Below, piece after piece: positions 7,231 through 16,136 of a stretch of 27,948 nt of DNA; position 1 is the first letter of the stretch; each line of letters begins with the position of its first letter. The stretch is taken from the NCBI GenBank assembly GCA_900550105.1, contig URQW01000039.1, forward strand, positions 1-27,948, written 5' to 3'. The notes under the pieces are model-generated. The model was not told where the DNA came from and did no database searches. It saw only the letters and a list, made by a program, of their open reading frames with translations. Source of the stretch: an uncultured Pelosinus sp. (lineage in GTDB: Bacteria; Bacillota; Negativicutes; UMGS1260). The position numbers were made by a program, and so were the translations under genes.

Positions 7231-10200
7231 ATGGTAAAAGGGAAAAAAGTTTGGTGCTTAACTAGGGCTGACGACGCTCTTTGCGATCGTTTAGCGCAAG
7301 AATTTAATATTACAAAAACAGTCAGCCGCCTGCTTGTCAGCCGCGGTTATCAGAGTGCTGATGAGATCAGGCGGTTTTTATTTGATAATGAGGCGCAGCT
7401 CTTTGATCCTTATCTGTTAAATGATATGGAAAAAGTCGTGATGCGTCTTTCTCATGCAAAGCAAATGAATGAGCCTGTTTGCATTTATGGTGACTATGAT
7501 GTTGACGGAATTACGGCTGCATCATTGTTGTTAAAAGTGCTGCGTCAAAGCGGCCTAACGGCAGAAGTCTATATTCCTGACAGAAAAAGCGAAGGCTATG
7601 GTTTGCATAGTGAGGCCTTGCAACGAATTTATGAACAAGGCTATCGTCTGCTCATTACGGTTGATTGCGGCATTAGCGCACACCAGGAAGTGGCTGCTAC
7701 TCCTGCTGATTTTGATATTGTGATTACAGATCACCATGAGCCTAGTGAAACATTGCCACCTGCGTTTGCGATACTAAATCCCAAACGACGTGATTCAACG
7801 TATCCAGAGAAGATTCTTTCGGGCGTTGGTGTGGTTTTTAAGCTTTGTCAGGCTTTGTGGCCGCGTCTGCTGCCGGAGAGAGAACCTAGTGAACTGTTTC
7901 GATATTGCGACTTAGTAGCTCTAGGAACGGTGGCTGACATTGTACCGCTCACTGGCGAGAATCGGATTTTAGTAAAACGGGGACTGCAGCAGATTCGTGA
8001 AGCGCCTTCTTTAGGGATACAGGCTCTTTTGGCAGTTAGCCAAACCAAAGGTGATATTGATGCAGGAACGATCGGATTCCGTCTAGCACCTCGCTTGAAT
8101 GCTGGCGGACGAATGGCTCACGCCGCCCAAGGCGTTGTTTTGCTTACAAGTGAAATCGAAGCTGAGACGACGAAAATTGCCGCCGAGTTAGATGCCGAAA
8201 ATCGTTATCGACAAGCAGTGGAAAAGGAAATTTTGATTGAGGCTGAAGCAATTATTGCGCAATGGGATATAGAACAGGAAAAAGTTCTTGTTGTTGCTGG
8301 TGAAGGTTGGCACCCTGGCGTGATCGGCATCGTAGCTTCTCGCCTCGTAGAGCGCTACTGGCGCCCTGTTATTGTGATTTCTTTGCAGGACGGCATTGGT
8401 AAAGGATCTTGCCGTAGTATTCCGTCCTTCAATATGTATGAGGCACTCCAGTCTCTGTCATCAGGGACCTTGATTCAGTTTGGCGGCCATCATCAAGCGG
8501 CTGGGCTTACTGTTTTGGCTGAACAAATTTCGACGTTACGAACTGAACTGCAAGACTATGCCAGTAAAACCTTAACACCGAAAGATTATGAGCCAATTTT
8601 GACACTGGATGTTGCCGTGGAACTAGCTCATATAGATGAAGCCTTTTTAGGACAATTAGCCTTACTAGCGCCTTATGGCGAAGGGAATAGACAGCCGCGC
8701 TTTCTTTGCAGAAACGTTAAAATAGAAGAGATTCGCGCAATGGGGAAAGCAAAAGACCATCTTCGTCTGGTTATTTCCCAGGAAAAAGTTTTTAAAACAG
8801 TCATCGCTTTTGGTTGTGGCGAGTGGGCCTCAATGCTTTCTTTAGGAGAAACGGTTGATTTAGCTTTTTACCCTGAATATAATGAGTTTAATGGCAAAAT
8901 TTCGATTCAATTGAAAGCTTATGATATAAAAAGTGCGCCTAAGGATGAATTAGCGGCTTTATACTGCTGTGATCAAGGGGCGGACAAAGGCTGGTCTGGT
9001 TGTATTGATGCTGATTTTTTCTATACCAAAATAGTTGGCGTTACCTTTGAAAACCGGCAAGAGCGAATTCACTCGCTGCAAGAAGGCGAGGCGCTTGTTC
9101 TACTCAGAGAACCGACGAATCCGTATGATGCGAATGCCATTCAGGTACAGACGGAGCAAAAAGAGGTTCTAGGCTATTTGAATGCCGCTTTGGCCGCTGT
9201 TCTCGCTCCGTTCATGTCAGCCATTTCATACGAGGCACAGGTAGCTTCCATAAGTGGCAAAGACCAAAAAAATTGGGGAGTAAATATAGCGGTTTGGTCG
9301 AAACGATCAGGACAGTCGCTTCCAGCTTTAACGAAGCTTAAGCCCAAAGACATCGATGAAAGTATTAGGCAGTTGCTGTTAGGTGAACGTCACTATCGTC
9401 CTAGTCAGCAGCAAACACTTGATTTATTAAAGCAGGGACGTAGTTGTTTGACTATTATGGGGACAGGCCGAGGAAAATCGGCTATTTTTCAATCTTTTGC
9501 CGCTCAAATAGCGATGCGCCATAATCAGATGACAATTGTTTTGTATCCCTTGCGAGCACTAGTGAATGATCAGTTTCTTTTAACACAGGCCAAATTCAGT
9601 CAACTCGGGCTTACTGTATGTCGCGGAACTGGCGCTCTAGCCGCTCAAGAAAAAGCCGAACTGCTTAAGGCTTTGGACGATGGTCTCGTAGATGTTTTGT
9701 TAGCAACACCGGAGTTTGTGGCGGCTCATTTGACCTTATTGCAAAAGCAAAAAGATAGAATTGCTTTTTTGGTTATTGATGAATGTCATCATATGGTGCT
9801 AAGCGGGAAAAAAATGCGTCCCGTTTATCAACGCATTGCCGAGTTACGCAATCGCTTAGGTAAGCCGCTAACGCTTGCAGTTACAGCTACGGCTAACAAT
9901 ACTGTCGCTAAAACAGTTTCGCAAGAGCTAGAACTTGAGGCTCAGGTGATTGATCCGGCGGTGCGGGAAAATTTACAGCTTTTAGATAGAAGAAGTTTCG
10001 GTGATAAACTATCCTATAGCAAAGCCATTGTGGGGACTGGTGAAAAAACTTTAATTTATGTGAATAGCCGCAGTCAAGCGCTTAATTTAGCGAATGATCT
10101 TAGACGCGCTTTTCCTTTACTCGAAGATCAAATTGGCTATTATCATGGCGGTATATCGCTCTTGTGGCGCAATAAAGTGGAAGAATGGTTTCGTGGCGAG

Positions 10201-10833
10201 AAACTGACCACTGTTGTTGCGACAAGCGCTTTCGGCGAAGGAATTGATATTCCCGATATTCGTCATGTTATTTTATACCATGCGCCGTTTCATCTTACTG
10301 CATTTAATCAACAATGCGGCCGAGTCGGTCGCGACGGTAAGCTAGCTGAAATTCATTTGCTGTTTGGTGATAAAGATATTTCTTTGAATCGACTATTATT
10401 GGAAGCTGAGGCGCCAAGCCGCAATATGGTTGCTTGGGTATATCAGGCATTGCGCCGTTTAGCCGACGAGAAAGGCGCTTTAAGTTCTTTAAATCAGGAA
10501 ATTGCCGAGTATATCGAACATTTCTTTGGTCATAAAATAAACGATAATGCTGTCGGCGGCTCGATTAGGATTCTTGAGGAGCTTAGCTTACTGCAGCGTG
10601 AAAAAAAAGGCCGGACGCGGCTTCTTACTTTGGCGCCGACGCCTGCCAACAAGCTTGATATTGGCCAATCGCCTTATTATAGTGAAGGGTTACGGGAAAA
10701 GGAACTCTTTGAACAATTTGCTGCCTATATTATGACTGAGCCGATCGAAACACTGTTAGGACGCATCAATCAGCCAATTTATCCAACTGATTATAAAAAT
10801 GATAATAAAGGGGTTTTCGTGAATGAATTTTAA
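7231..10833 (+). CDS. recJ: RecJ exonuclease fused to HIRAN domain and RecQ-like SF2 helicase
   Basis: A 1200-residue protein about twice the usual RecJ length. Residues 1 to about 580 are a full RecJ: DHH motif I YGDYDVDG (86-93), ITVDCGI, ITDHHEP (DHH at 167-169), VALGTVADIVPL, DHHA1 motif GGHHQAAG and an OB-like segment. All catalytic residues are present, so 5'-3' single-strand DNA exonuclease activity is expected. Residues about 594-680 resemble a HIRAN domain (REPTNPYDANAIQV, then LGYLN). Residues about 715-1200 are an SF2 helicase: Walker A MGTGRGKS (744-750), DECHH (850-854), AVTATA, FGEGIDIPD and QQCGRVGRDGK (motif VI, 1027-1037). ATG 7231 is preferred (GAAGG upstream) over TTG 7201. 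The end overlaps apt by 11 nt. Confidence 0.9.
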   Translation: MVKGKKVWCLTRADDALCDRLAQEFNITKTVSRLLVSRGYQSADEIRRFLFDNEAQLFDPYLLNDMEKVVMRLSHAKQMNEPVCIYGDYDVDGITAASLLLKVLRQSGLTAEVYIPDRKSEGYGLHSEALQRIYEQGYRLLITVDCGISAHQEVAATPADFDIVITDHHEPSETLPPAFAILNPKRRDSTYPEKILSGVGVVFKLCQALWPRLLPEREPSELFRYCDLVALGTVADIVPLTGENRILVKRGLQQIREAPSLGIQALLAVSQTKGDIDAGTIGFRLAPRLNAGGRMAHAAQGVVLLTSEIEAETTKIAAELDAENRYRQAVEKEILIEAEAIIAQWDIEQEKVLVVAGEGWHPGVIGIVASRLVERYWRPVIVISLQDGIGKGSCRSIPSFNMYEALQSLSSGTLIQFGGHHQAAGLTVLAEQISTLRTELQDYASKTLTPKDYEPILTLDVAVELAHIDEAFLGQLALLAPYGEGNRQPRFLCRNVKIEEIRAMGKAKDHLRLVISQEKVFKTVIAFGCGEWASMLSLGETVDLAFYPEYNEFNGKISIQLKAYDIKSAPKDELAALYCCDQGADKGWSGCIDADFFYTKIVGVTFENRQERIHSLQEGEALVLLREPTNPYDANAIQVQTEQKEVLGYLNAALAAVLAPFMSAISYEAQVASISGKDQKNWGVNIAVWSKRSGQSLPALTKLKPKDIDESIRQLLLGERHYRPSQQQTLDLLKQGRSCLTIMGTGRGKSAIFQSFAAQIAMRHNQMTIVLYPLRALVNDQFLLTQAKFSQLGLTVCRGTGALAAQEKAELLKALDDGLVDVLLATPEFVAAHLTLLQKQKDRIAFLVIDECHHMVLSGKKMRPVYQRIAELRNRLGKPLTLAVTATANNTVAKTVSQELELEAQVIDPAVRENLQLLDRRSFGDKLSYSKAIVGTGEKTLIYVNSRSQALNLANDLRRAFPLLEDQIGYYHGGISLLWRNKVEEWFRGEKLTTVVATSAFGEGIDIPDIRHVILYHAPFHLTAFNQQCGRVGRDGKLAEIHLLFGDKDISLNRLLLEAEAPSRNMVAWVYQALRRLADEKGALSSLNQEIAEYIEHFFGHKINDNAVGGSIRILEELSLLQREKKGRTRLLTLAPTPANKLDIGQSPYYSEGLREKELFEQFAAYIMTEPIETLLGRINQPIYPTDYKNDNKGVFVNEF

Positions 10834-11335
10834 AGAAACAATCCGTGTAATTGAAAATTTTCCCGAGCCAGGAATTAGTTTTAAAGATATTACAACACTA
10901 CTGCAAAAAGGGCCGGCTTTTCATGACGCCATTGCGACAATTGCCGAGCATTTTGCTAGTGAACAGATTGATCTTGTCGTTGGTCCGGAAGCCAGAGGCT
11001 TTGTGATTGGAGCGCCTGTAGCTTATGCCTTGAAGGCTGGATTTATACCAGTTCGTAAACCAGGTAAGCTGCCAGCACCGACTTTGAAATTTTCTTATGA
11101 TCTTGAATATGGCAAAGATTGCTTGGAAATTCATCAAGATGCTGTACAAAAAGGTCAGAGAGTGATTATTATAGACGATCTTTTGGCGACAGGCGGTACC
11201 ACCTTAGCTACAATTGATTTGATTGAGAAACTAGGTGGCATTGTCGTTGGAATTGGTTACTTAATTGAACTGCAAGAGCTTAAAGGACGAGAAAAATTAG
11301 GTAATTATCCAATATTTACTTTGATTCAATACTAA
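10823..11335 (+). CDS. apt: Adenine phosphoribosyltransferase
   Basis: Salvages adenine by joining it to PRPP to make AMP in the cytosol. The 170-residue length matches the family. The N-terminal FPEPGISFKDITTLL segment (about 13-27) is diagnostic of Apt. The PRPP-binding loop IIIDDLLATGGTT spans about 115-127, and GPEARGF lies near 54-60. AAAGGGG at 10807-10813 gives a good ribosome site inside the end of the recJ fusion gene, so the two are translationally linked. The recJ-apt-rel order is conserved in Firmicutes. Confidence 0.96.
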   Translation: MNFKETIRVIENFPEPGISFKDITTLLQKGPAFHDAIATIAEHFASEQIDLVVGPEARGFVIGAPVAYALKAGFIPVRKPGKLPAPTLKFSYDLEYGKDCLEIHQDAVQKGQRVIIIDDLLATGGTTLATIDLIEKLGGIVVGIGYLIELQELKGREKLGNYPIFTLIQY

Positions 11336-11358
11336 TAAGCGAAGGGGGGCGCTGAGCC

Positions 11359-13566
11359 ATGGGTGGAGATAAGAACACTCAAATTGACGAACTGTTAAAA
11401 CAAATTTTAGCGAATCAGCCGGACTCACAAAAGCCCCTGATTGAAAAAGCCTTTCATGTGGCAGTGACAGCTCATACGGGGCAGAAGCGGGCTTCTGGCG
11501 AAGAATATATTATTCACCCCCTTGGCGTTGCTAAAATACTAGCGGAATTGCAAATTGATGCGGTTACAATCAGTGCCTCTTTGCTGCATGACGTAGTAGA
11601 AGATACAGCCATCACCTTAGCGGAAATTGAAAAGGATTTTGGCCGTGAAGTGGCTTTTCTTGTTGATGGTGTTACGAAGCTAAGCCGGATGGAGTATAAA
11701 TCAAAAGAAGAGCAGCAACTTGAAAACTATCGCAAGATGTTTTTAGCCATGGCAAAAGATATACGGGTCGTGCTGATTAAGCTGGCTGACCGGCTTCATA
11801 ATATGAGAACATTGAAACATGTGCCGCCAGAAAAACAGCAGCGAATTGCCAGTGAGACTATGGAGATTTTTGCTCCCTTGGCTCATCGACTAGGCATGTC
11901 GAATGTGAAATGGGAATTGGAAGATTTAGCTTTTCGTTATTTGGAAGAAGTAAAGTATTATGAGCTTGTCGAGAAAGTTAAGCAAAAACGGCAGGAACGG
12001 GAAGCTTTTATCAACGAAGCCGTTGAAATTTTAAAACAACGTCTTGACTCAGTGGGAATAAAAGGCGAGATTCAAGGAAGGCCAAAACATTTTTACAGTA
12101 TCTATAAAAAAATGCAAAAAAGTCATAAAGATTTAAGCGAAATCTATGATTTGTCGGCTATCCGTATTCTCGTTGATACAGTAAAAGATTGTTATGGTGC
12201 ACTGGGGATGGTGCACACGCTTTGGAAGCCGCTGCCTAATCGTTTTAAAGATTATATTGCTATGCCGAAAAGCAATATGTATCAGTCGCTTCATACAACC
12301 GTTATTGGCGTTAAAGGACAGCCGCTGGAAATTCAAATTCGTACCGCCGAAATGCATCGTACCTCAGAGTATGGTATTGCGGCTCATTGGCGTTATAAAG
12401 AAGGCGGTAAAAATGGCAGCAAGGATTTCGACCAGAAACTGTCCTGGTTGCGTCAGCTTTTAGAGTGGCAGCAAGAAATTCGTGATCCCCGTGAATTTGT
12501 GGAAACCTTGAAACTAGATGTTTTTGCTGATGAGGTTTTTGTCTTTACGCCTAAAGGTGATGTGGTTGATTTGCCAGCTGGATCTGTTCCGATTGATTTT
12601 GCCTATCGAATTCACACAGATGTAGGACATCGCTGTACTGGAGCGCGCGTAAATGGCAAAATTGTTCCGCTGGAATATACGTTAAGCAATGGGGATATCG
12701 TAGAGATCATTACGACGAAGCAGGGAAATGGTCCTAGCCGTGACTGGCTCAATATTGTCGGCGCTTCGGAAACGCGTAATAAAATTCGTCAGTGGTTTAA
12801 AAAAGAAAAACGCGAAGAGAATGTTGCTAAAGGTCGCGAGTTATTAGAAAAAGAAATTAAAAAATTAGGTTATGATGTGAAGGTTCTTGGCAAAAATGAA
12901 CGAATTTTTGAAGTTGCCAAGAAAATGAATCTGGGAAGTGAAGATGAACTCTTAGCATCCTTGGGATATGGCGGTCATACGGTTCATGCGATTATGACCA
13001 AGCTTGTAGAAATTTATAAAAAAGAGCAAAAACAGTCCAGTCCGCCTGATATGAAACAAATGCTTGCTGAGCTCAAGCCAAAACGGCCGAAGAACAAAAG
13101 CAGTCACGGCGTGCTGGTTAAAGGCGAGTCTGGTCTTTTAGTAAGATTGGCTCGTTGCTGCAACCCTGTGCCTGGTGATGCAATAGTTGGTTTTATTACT
13201 CGCGGTCGCGGTGTTTCGGTTCATCGCGCCGACTGTATCAATATTTTGCATAATCGGGAAGAATATGAAAGAGTCATTGAAGTAGACTGGGATGTAAGCG
13301 GCGACCAAGTATATCCTGTGACGGTTGAGGTGACAGGATCGGATCGTCCCGGGTTGTTATCAGATATTATTATTCTATCAGCCGAAAACAAACTAAATAT
13401 TAGTACAGTCAATGCCAGAGTACAAAATAATAAAGTGGCTGTAATTACTTTATCCTTTAATTTGAAAAATGTAAGTCAACTAGAATTAATTATGACAAAA
13501 ATTCGTCGGGTGAAAGATGTTTATTCGGTGCATCGGCCTACCCAGGGGGCGGGAGGAAGCGCATGA
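11359..13566 (+). CDS. rel: Bifunctional (p)ppGpp synthetase/hydrolase (Rel)
   Basis: Makes and degrades the stringent-response alarmone (p)ppGpp. The 735 residues carry, in order, an HD hydrolase domain (His53, HD at 77-78, DVVEDT), a synthetase domain, a TGS domain (about 387-452, FTPKGDVVDLPAGS), a linker with a conserved cysteine pair (ARCCNPVPGD) and a C-terminal ACT domain (about 652-730, SDRPGLLSDI). The synthetase has RFKD at 295-298, the basic version found in bifunctional enzymes rather than the EXDD of synthetase-only RelA. The intact HD supports hydrolase activity. AAGGGGGG upstream fixes ATG 11359. The stop overlaps the dtd start. Confidence 0.96.
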   Translation: MGGDKNTQIDELLKQILANQPDSQKPLIEKAFHVAVTAHTGQKRASGEEYIIHPLGVAKILAELQIDAVTISASLLHDVVEDTAITLAEIEKDFGREVAFLVDGVTKLSRMEYKSKEEQQLENYRKMFLAMAKDIRVVLIKLADRLHNMRTLKHVPPEKQQRIASETMEIFAPLAHRLGMSNVKWELEDLAFRYLEEVKYYELVEKVKQKRQEREAFINEAVEILKQRLDSVGIKGEIQGRPKHFYSIYKKMQKSHKDLSEIYDLSAIRILVDTVKDCYGALGMVHTLWKPLPNRFKDYIAMPKSNMYQSLHTTVIGVKGQPLEIQIRTAEMHRTSEYGIAAHWRYKEGGKNGSKDFDQKLSWLRQLLEWQQEIRDPREFVETLKLDVFADEVFVFTPKGDVVDLPAGSVPIDFAYRIHTDVGHRCTGARVNGKIVPLEYTLSNGDIVEIITTKQGNGPSRDWLNIVGASETRNKIRQWFKKEKREENVAKGRELLEKEIKKLGYDVKVLGKNERIFEVAKKMNLGSEDELLASLGYGGHTVHAIMTKLVEIYKKEQKQSSPPDMKQMLAELKPKRPKNKSSHGVLVKGESGLLVRLARCCNPVPGDAIVGFITRGRGVSVHRADCINILHNREEYERVIEVDWDVSGDQVYPVTVEVTGSDRPGLLSDIIILSAENKLNISTVNARVQNNKVAVITLSFNLKNVSQLELIMTKIRRVKDVYSVHRPTQGAGGSA

Positions 13567-14012
13567 GAGCGGTTGTACAACTTGTTGATCAAGCAAAAGT
13601 AGATGTAGCAGGCGAAACGGTTGGCCAAATTGCGCAAGGGTTGCTATTGTTTTTGGGCGTTACGGCTGACGATACGCCGGAAGATGCGCTTTATTTAACA
13701 GAAAAAGTATTGAATCTGCGTATTTTTCCTGACGAAGCAGGCAAGATGAATTTATCACTCCTGGATATAAGCGGTGAGCTCCTAGTCGTATCGCAGTTTA
13801 CGCTTTACGGTGACTGTCGTAAAGGACGACGTCCTAGTTTTGATAAGGCGGCGGCGCCGCTCTTGGCGAATGAACTTTATGAGCATTTTATTTCTCTGTG
13901 CCGTGAACGAGGCGTAGTTGTTGCTACTGGCGTGTTTCAAGCTGAAATGCAGGTAAGTTTGCTCAATCATGGACCAGTTACGCTACTTCTGGATAGTAAA
14001 AAAACATTTTAA
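13563..14012 (+). CDS. dtd: D-aminoacyl-tRNA deacylase
   Basis: Removes D-amino acids wrongly attached to tRNA. The 149-residue length fits. The family signatures SQFTLYGD (about 78-85) and NHGPVTLLLDS (about 136-146) form the active site across the dimer. The ATG overlaps the rel stop (ATGA at 13563-13566), so it is translationally coupled. The rel-dtd pair is conserved across Firmicutes. Confidence 0.96.
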   Translation: MRAVVQLVDQAKVDVAGETVGQIAQGLLLFLGVTADDTPEDALYLTEKVLNLRIFPDEAGKMNLSLLDISGELLVVSQFTLYGDCRKGRRPSFDKAAAPLLANELYEHFISLCRERGVVVATGVFQAEMQVSLLNHGPVTLLLDSKKTF

Positions 14013-14026
14013 GAGAGGTGCTGGCG

Positions 14027-14647
14027 TTGAAAATTGTTAAATTAGAAGTAGGAAATCTTGGAACGAATTGTTTTATTGTCTATGATGAAACATCGCGGTT
14101 AGCGGCAGTCGTTGATCCCGGCGGTAGCGCTGATGAAATCTTACGGTTCATTGCGCGTGAATCACTGCAGGTAGAAAAGATTCTTTTGACTCATGGTCAT
14201 GCCGATCATATTATGGCTGTCGACAAAGTGAAGGCAGCTACAGGTGCGAAGCTTTATGTTCATGAAGCCGATGCTCCTATGCTTGCTAGCGCTTCGCTGA
14301 ATTTATCCGGCTTTATGGGGCAAGGTTTCACTGTGAGTGAACCTGATTTTTTCTTGCGAGATGGTGAAACGGTTTCGGTTGGATCTATTGTATTTCAGGT
14401 ACTGCATACTCCTGGTCATACGCCAGGCGGTGTTTGTTTTGTGGCTGAGGAAATTGCCATTTGTGGTGATACGCTGTTTGCGGAATCAATCGGCCGAACT
14501 GATTTTCCCGGCGGATCCTATAAGCAGTTGATTGAAAGCATTAAAACGAAACTACTTTGTTTGCCGGATCAGTATAAAGTATTGCCTGGCCATGGGCCTG
14601 ATACGACAATTGGTTGGGAGCGAGAAAGAAATCCATTTATTCAATAG
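14027..14647 (+). CDS. MBL-fold metallo-hydrolase (glyoxalase II-like)
   Basis: A 206-residue zinc metallo-beta-lactamase-fold hydrolase. The metal motif THGHADHI has His56, His58, Asp60 and His61. Further ligands are HTPGHTPGG, ICGDTLF and PGHGPDT near the end. The length lacks the C-terminal helical domain of true glyoxalase II, so it is best placed with the YcbL/YrvJ-neighbour group whose natural substrate is often unknown. TTG 14027 is chosen because AGAGAGG at 14012-14018 lies 8 nt upstream and gives the family-like start MKIVKLEVGNLGTNCF. GTG 14018 overlaps that ribosome site. Confidence 0.87.
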   Translation: MKIVKLEVGNLGTNCFIVYDETSRLAAVVDPGGSADEILRFIARESLQVEKILLTHGHADHIMAVDKVKAATGAKLYVHEADAPMLASASLNLSGFMGQGFTVSEPDFFLRDGETVSVGSIVFQVLHTPGHTPGGVCFVAEEIAICGDTLFAESIGRTDFPGGSYKQLIESIKTKLLCLPDQYKVLPGHGPDTTIGWERERNPFIQ

Positions 14648-14659
14648 GGAGGCCTTCGC

Positions 14660-15691
14660 ATGTCTGTATCAAGGCTAGACCTAGTCCGCAGTTTATTTTT
14701 ATTCGTTTTGCTTTATGTGTTTTATGAAGCGTCAGACGTACTGTGGCCGCTGTTGCTTGCCTTTGTATTTTCGTTTATTTTGAATCCCTTAGTAAATTTT
14801 CTTTGCCATAAAGTCTTCTTCGAGCGGTTTCTCTTGCCGCGGGCGGTGGCGGTAGTTATCGTTATGATTGCTGCTTTTACGCTGGTAGGCGGCGTTATGT
14901 CTGTCATTTTCCTACCGTTCGTTGATGAATTCAATAAGTTCATGGTGAATTTACCGACTATTGTTGATAAATTTCATATTCTATCGCTGGCGATTGGCGA
15001 AAAGGCTAACACGATTGAACTTCCTAGCAATATTCGTTCCATTTTGGATCAAGGTATGTCTAGTGTAACATCCTTTTCCATTGATTTTGTAAAACGGATG
15101 GCTATGGCCTTTTTTAGCGTGGCATCGCGGGCAATTGCTCTCGTTGTAACACCTGTTCTCATTTATTATTTTTTAAAAGATGGTCAAAAAATGAAAGAGG
15201 ATTTCATTCAATTTTTTTCTTTGAGCCATCAAGCGAAGACGCGAGCAATTTTAGAAGAAATGGCTCTCACTATGAGCGCTTATTTACGGGGGCAGCTGTT
15301 GATTAGTCTCATTATGGGGCTGATGGTTTTTTGTGGGCTTTTTTTTCTAAAAGTTGATTATCCCATGGTGATTGCTTTGCTGGCTTTTCTTACGGAGACG
15401 GTTCCCATTATCGGACCGATTCTCGGAGCGATACCAGCTTTGGCGCTTGCTTATCTAACAGCGCCAGAACTAGCCGCCAAAGTTTTAGTGTTTTATATTA
15501 TCGTCCATCAAATTGATAATCATATTATTGTGCCAAATATTATGGGTCACACGATTGCGCTGCATCCGGTAATTGTGATTATGAGCGTGATTATTGGCGG
15601 GCAAATGTTTGGAATTGTAGGAATGATGCTGGCTGTTCCTGTGGCCGCATTGCTTCGCGTATTTATTAAGCATTTACATATTGTGGGGTGA
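14660..15691 (+). CDS. AI-2E family transporter (PerM/TqsA-like)
   Basis: A 343-residue integral membrane protein. Two or three N-terminal helices are followed by a long soluble-like insert (about 90-145), then further helices. A conserved SAYLRGQLLISLIMG segment lies near 212-226, a GPILGAIPALALAYL segment follows, and a final HPVIVIMSVIIGGQMFGI segment precedes the end. Members export small molecules or act as Na+/H+ antiporters; substrates are mostly unproven. AGGGAGG precedes ATG 14660. Its end overlaps the start region of the fur-like gene. Confidence 0.85.
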   Translation: MSVSRLDLVRSLFLFVLLYVFYEASDVLWPLLLAFVFSFILNPLVNFLCHKVFFERFLLPRAVAVVIVMIAAFTLVGGVMSVIFLPFVDEFNKFMVNLPTIVDKFHILSLAIGEKANTIELPSNIRSILDQGMSSVTSFSIDFVKRMAMAFFSVASRAIALVVTPVLIYYFLKDGQKMKEDFIQFFSLSHQAKTRAILEEMALTMSAYLRGQLLISLIMGLMVFCGLFFLKVDYPMVIALLAFLTETVPIIGPILGAIPALALAYLTAPELAAKVLVFYIIVHQIDNHIIVPNIMGHTIALHPVIVIMSVIIGGQMFGIVGMMLAVPVAALLRVFIKHLHIVG

Positions 15692-15695
15692 GGCC

Positions 15696-16136
15696 ATGAC
15701 AATGACAATGGCAGAAATCAAACAAAAATTATATGACAATCACAGCAAGTTAACACCGCAGCGCAAGATTATTCTACAGGCTTTTCTTGATCATCCTGAA
15801 GAACATTTAAGCGCCGAAGATGTGCATCAAATTGTGAAGCCTCAGGCAGCTGAACTGGGGGTTGCCACAGTTTATCGTACTTTAGAACTTCTTAGTGAGA
15901 TTAAGGTATTAAAGAAAATGGAGTTTGGCGATGGGCGCAATCGTTATGAAATTCAAAAAGATGATGAGCCCCATCATCATCATCATTTGATCTGTCTTTC
16001 TTGCGGTAAAGTAAAAGAATTTGAAGATGATCTGCTGGAATCACTGGAAACAGCGATTGCGAGAAAAAGCAATTTTACGATTGTGGATCATCAATTGAAA
16101 TTTTACGGCTATTGTCAGGAGTGTACTAAAAAGTGA
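15696..16136 (+). CDS. fur: Fur-family metal-dependent repressor (probably Fur)
   Basis: A 146-residue DNA-binding regulator. An N-terminal winged helix (LTPQRKIILQAFLDH, then VATVYRTLELL) is followed by a dimerisation domain with a His cluster (93-97, HHHHHLIC), CLSCGKV and YCQEC structural zinc cysteines. The segment FEDDLLESLE with DHQLKFYGYCQEC resembles Fur of Firmicutes more than Zur or PerR, so iron is the likely signal. ATG 15696 has GGGGTG 6 nt upstream; ATG 15702 or 15708 are also possible. The TGA overlaps the GTG start of hemZ (GTGA), coupling the regulator to a heme-type enzyme. Confidence 0.85.
   Translation: MTMTMAEIKQKLYDNHSKLTPQRKIILQAFLDHPEEHLSAEDVHQIVKPQAAELGVATVYRTLELLSEIKVLKKMEFGDGRNRYEIQKDDEPHHHHHLICLSCGKVKEFEDDLLESLETAIARKSNFTIVDHQLKFYGYCQECTKK

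Noticed and set aside
15961..15990. Run of CAT codons (His cluster) as a possible repeat artefact
   Set aside because: The five histidines are normal for the metal-binding region of Fur-family proteins.
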